This document shows, piece after piece, positions 63,127-64,000 of a stretch of DNA of 64,000 nucleotides. The notes under the pieces are model-generated. The model saw only the letters and a program-made list of their open reading frames with translations, searched no databases and was not told where the DNA came from. Source of the stretch: Paraburkholderia sp. FT54 (GTDB taxonomy: Bacteria > Pseudomonadota > Gammaproteobacteria > Burkholderiales > Burkholderiaceae); contig NZ_CP134197.1 in the NCBI RefSeq assembly GCF_031585635.1, forward strand, positions 806,001 to 870,000, given 5' to 3'. Every line of letters starts with the position of its first letter. Positions within the stretch are counted from its first letter, which is position 1. Made by a program: the position numbers and the translations under genes.

Positions 63127-64000
63127 ATGAAAACAACAAGAACCCGATATTTCATCGTCTTTTTACTGTTTGTAGTCACGGCCATCAACTACATGGATCG
63201 TGCGAATCTCTCGATCGCAGGCAGCAGGATCCAGGGGGAATTCGGCCTTTCGCCGACCCAGCTCGGCCTGCTCTTTTCGATGTTCACATGGACTTATGCG
63301 GCCGCCCAACTTCCTGTCGGGTATCTCCTTGATCGAATCGGATCGAGGGTGCTATACGGCAGTGCCATAGTCATCTGGAGCACCTGCACCTTCGCGATGG
63401 GCTTTGCTTCACATCATCTCTTCGCGACCCTGGGCGCCTCGTTTGCGGTGCTGCTGGTCTGCCGCGCCCTGATTGGCCTCGCTGAAGCGCCGTCGTATCT
63501 CTCGAATACGAAGATCGTCGCCAACTGGTTTCCGAAGAACGAACGCGCACGGGCGACCGCGACGTATATCAGTTCGCAATACATCGGTCTCGCCTTGTTC
63601 ACGCCTGTCCTGACTTTTCTGACGAGCCGTTACGGCTGGCAAGCGGTGTTCTATGCAACGGGCGGAGTGGGGATCGTCTTTGGAGTGTACTGGCTGATCG
63701 TTTATCGCGACCCGAAAGACAGCAGGAAAACCGGTCAGGCCGAACTCGACCTTATCAAGGCCGGCGGTGGCTACGGATCTCAGGATCAGGCCGCCGTCAG
63801 CACCGTGGTCGAGAGAGACGACATCCTGTACTTCCTCAAGAACAAAACTGTCTGGGGCCTGTTCATCACGCAGTTCGCCTACAACTCGACGCTGATCTTC
63901 TTCATGACATGGTTCATCGTCTACCTGGAAAAGGCATTGAATCTCACGCTGTCCAAAGCGGGACTCGGCGCATCCATTCCCTATCTCATGGCGATGGTCG
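63127..64000 (+). CDS. MFS transporter (ACS family), 3' end cut by window
   Basis: N-terminal 291 residues of a major facilitator transporter of the anion:cation symporter (hexuronate/galactonate/glucarate) family. It begins MKTTRTRYFIVFLLFVVTAINYMDRANLSIA, with the family NYMDR motif, split here by others; later GYLLDRIGSR and a linker before 7th helix (YFLKNKTVWGLF) are typical. The gene continues beyond base 64000. With the Gfo/Idh/MocA and aldo/keto enzymes it suggests uptake of a sugar acid. Confidence 0.9.
   Translation, partial: MKTTRTRYFIVFLLFVVTAINYMDRANLSIAGSRIQGEFGLSPTQLGLLFSMFTWTYAAAQLPVGYLLDRIGSRVLYGSAIVIWSTCTFAMGFASHHLFATLGASFAVLLVCRALIGLAEAPSYLSNTKIVANWFPKNERARATATYISSQYIGLALFTPVLTFLTSRYGWQAVFYATGGVGIVFGVYWLIVYRDPKDSRKTGQAELDLIKAGGGYGSQDQAAVSTVVERDDILYFLKNKTVWGLFITQFAYNSTLIFFMTWFIVYLEKALNLTLSKAGLGASIPYLMAMV

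Overview
The window is a high-GC, densely coded stretch that looks like a chromosome segment of a Paraburkholderia/Burkholderia-type betaproteobacterium. The reasons are the overall gene style, a short DUF3563-like protein, a Gram-negative trimeric porin with a short Ala-rich signal peptide, a collagen-like repeat lipoprotein and many small catabolic operons. This assignment is inference from gene content; I saw no rRNA, tRNA, CRISPR array or intact insertion sequence.

Layout. (1) 1-3.4 kb: the end of an EAL-domain protein, a small SET-domain methyltransferase, a ferritin-like protein and a BKACE-family enzyme. (2) 3.6-11.7 kb: a complete leftward operon for guanidine uptake and breakdown. 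A sigma-54-like promoter and a clear guanidine-I (ykkC) riboswitch precede an ABC transporter, two DUF1989 carboxyguanidine deiminase subunits and a guanidine/urea carboxylase. No allophanate hydrolase is in the window. (3) 12-18 kb: a glycosyltransferase, a collagen-like lipoprotein, a diguanylate cyclase and a putative Fe(II)/2-oxoglutarate oxygenase. (4) 18-24.6 kb: an oxidoreductase cluster around a TetR regulator, with the same 57-bp operator region present twice and a frameshifted metallo-beta-lactamase-fold gene. (5) 25.9-35.1 kb: a GntR-controlled N-heterocycle-type catabolic island with an ABC transporter, epimerase, amidohydrolase, arylmalonate-decarboxylase-like protein, hydantoinase and a racemase-fold protein without its cysteines. 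Two pairs of TTGTSACAA operators lie between the divergent genes. (6) 35.3-38 kb: a MOSC protein, a sulfurtransferase remnant and a hipBA toxin-antitoxin pair with four operators spaced exactly 27 bp apart. (7) 38.8-42.1 kb: a glycine betaine/proline-type ABC transporter. (8) 42.4-57.5 kb: mixed single genes, including a domain-inverted soluble chemoreceptor-like protein, a K+ channel, a porin, a second-copy-type BamA, a YkgJ protein, SDRs and a tautomerase, interspersed with decayed genes. (9) 57.5-64 kb: a sugar-type catabolic region (SMP-30 lactonase, SDR, LysR, aldo/keto reductase, Gfo/Idh/MocA dehydrogenase, and an MFS transporter cut by the window end).

The best understood system is the guanidine operon: guanidine would be imported, carboxylated with biotin/ATP, deiminated to allophanate, and the operon would respond both to nitrogen limitation (sigma-54) and to guanidine (riboswitch). 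The least understood and most promising one is the 25.9-35.1 kb island, whose enzyme set does not match a pathway I can name.
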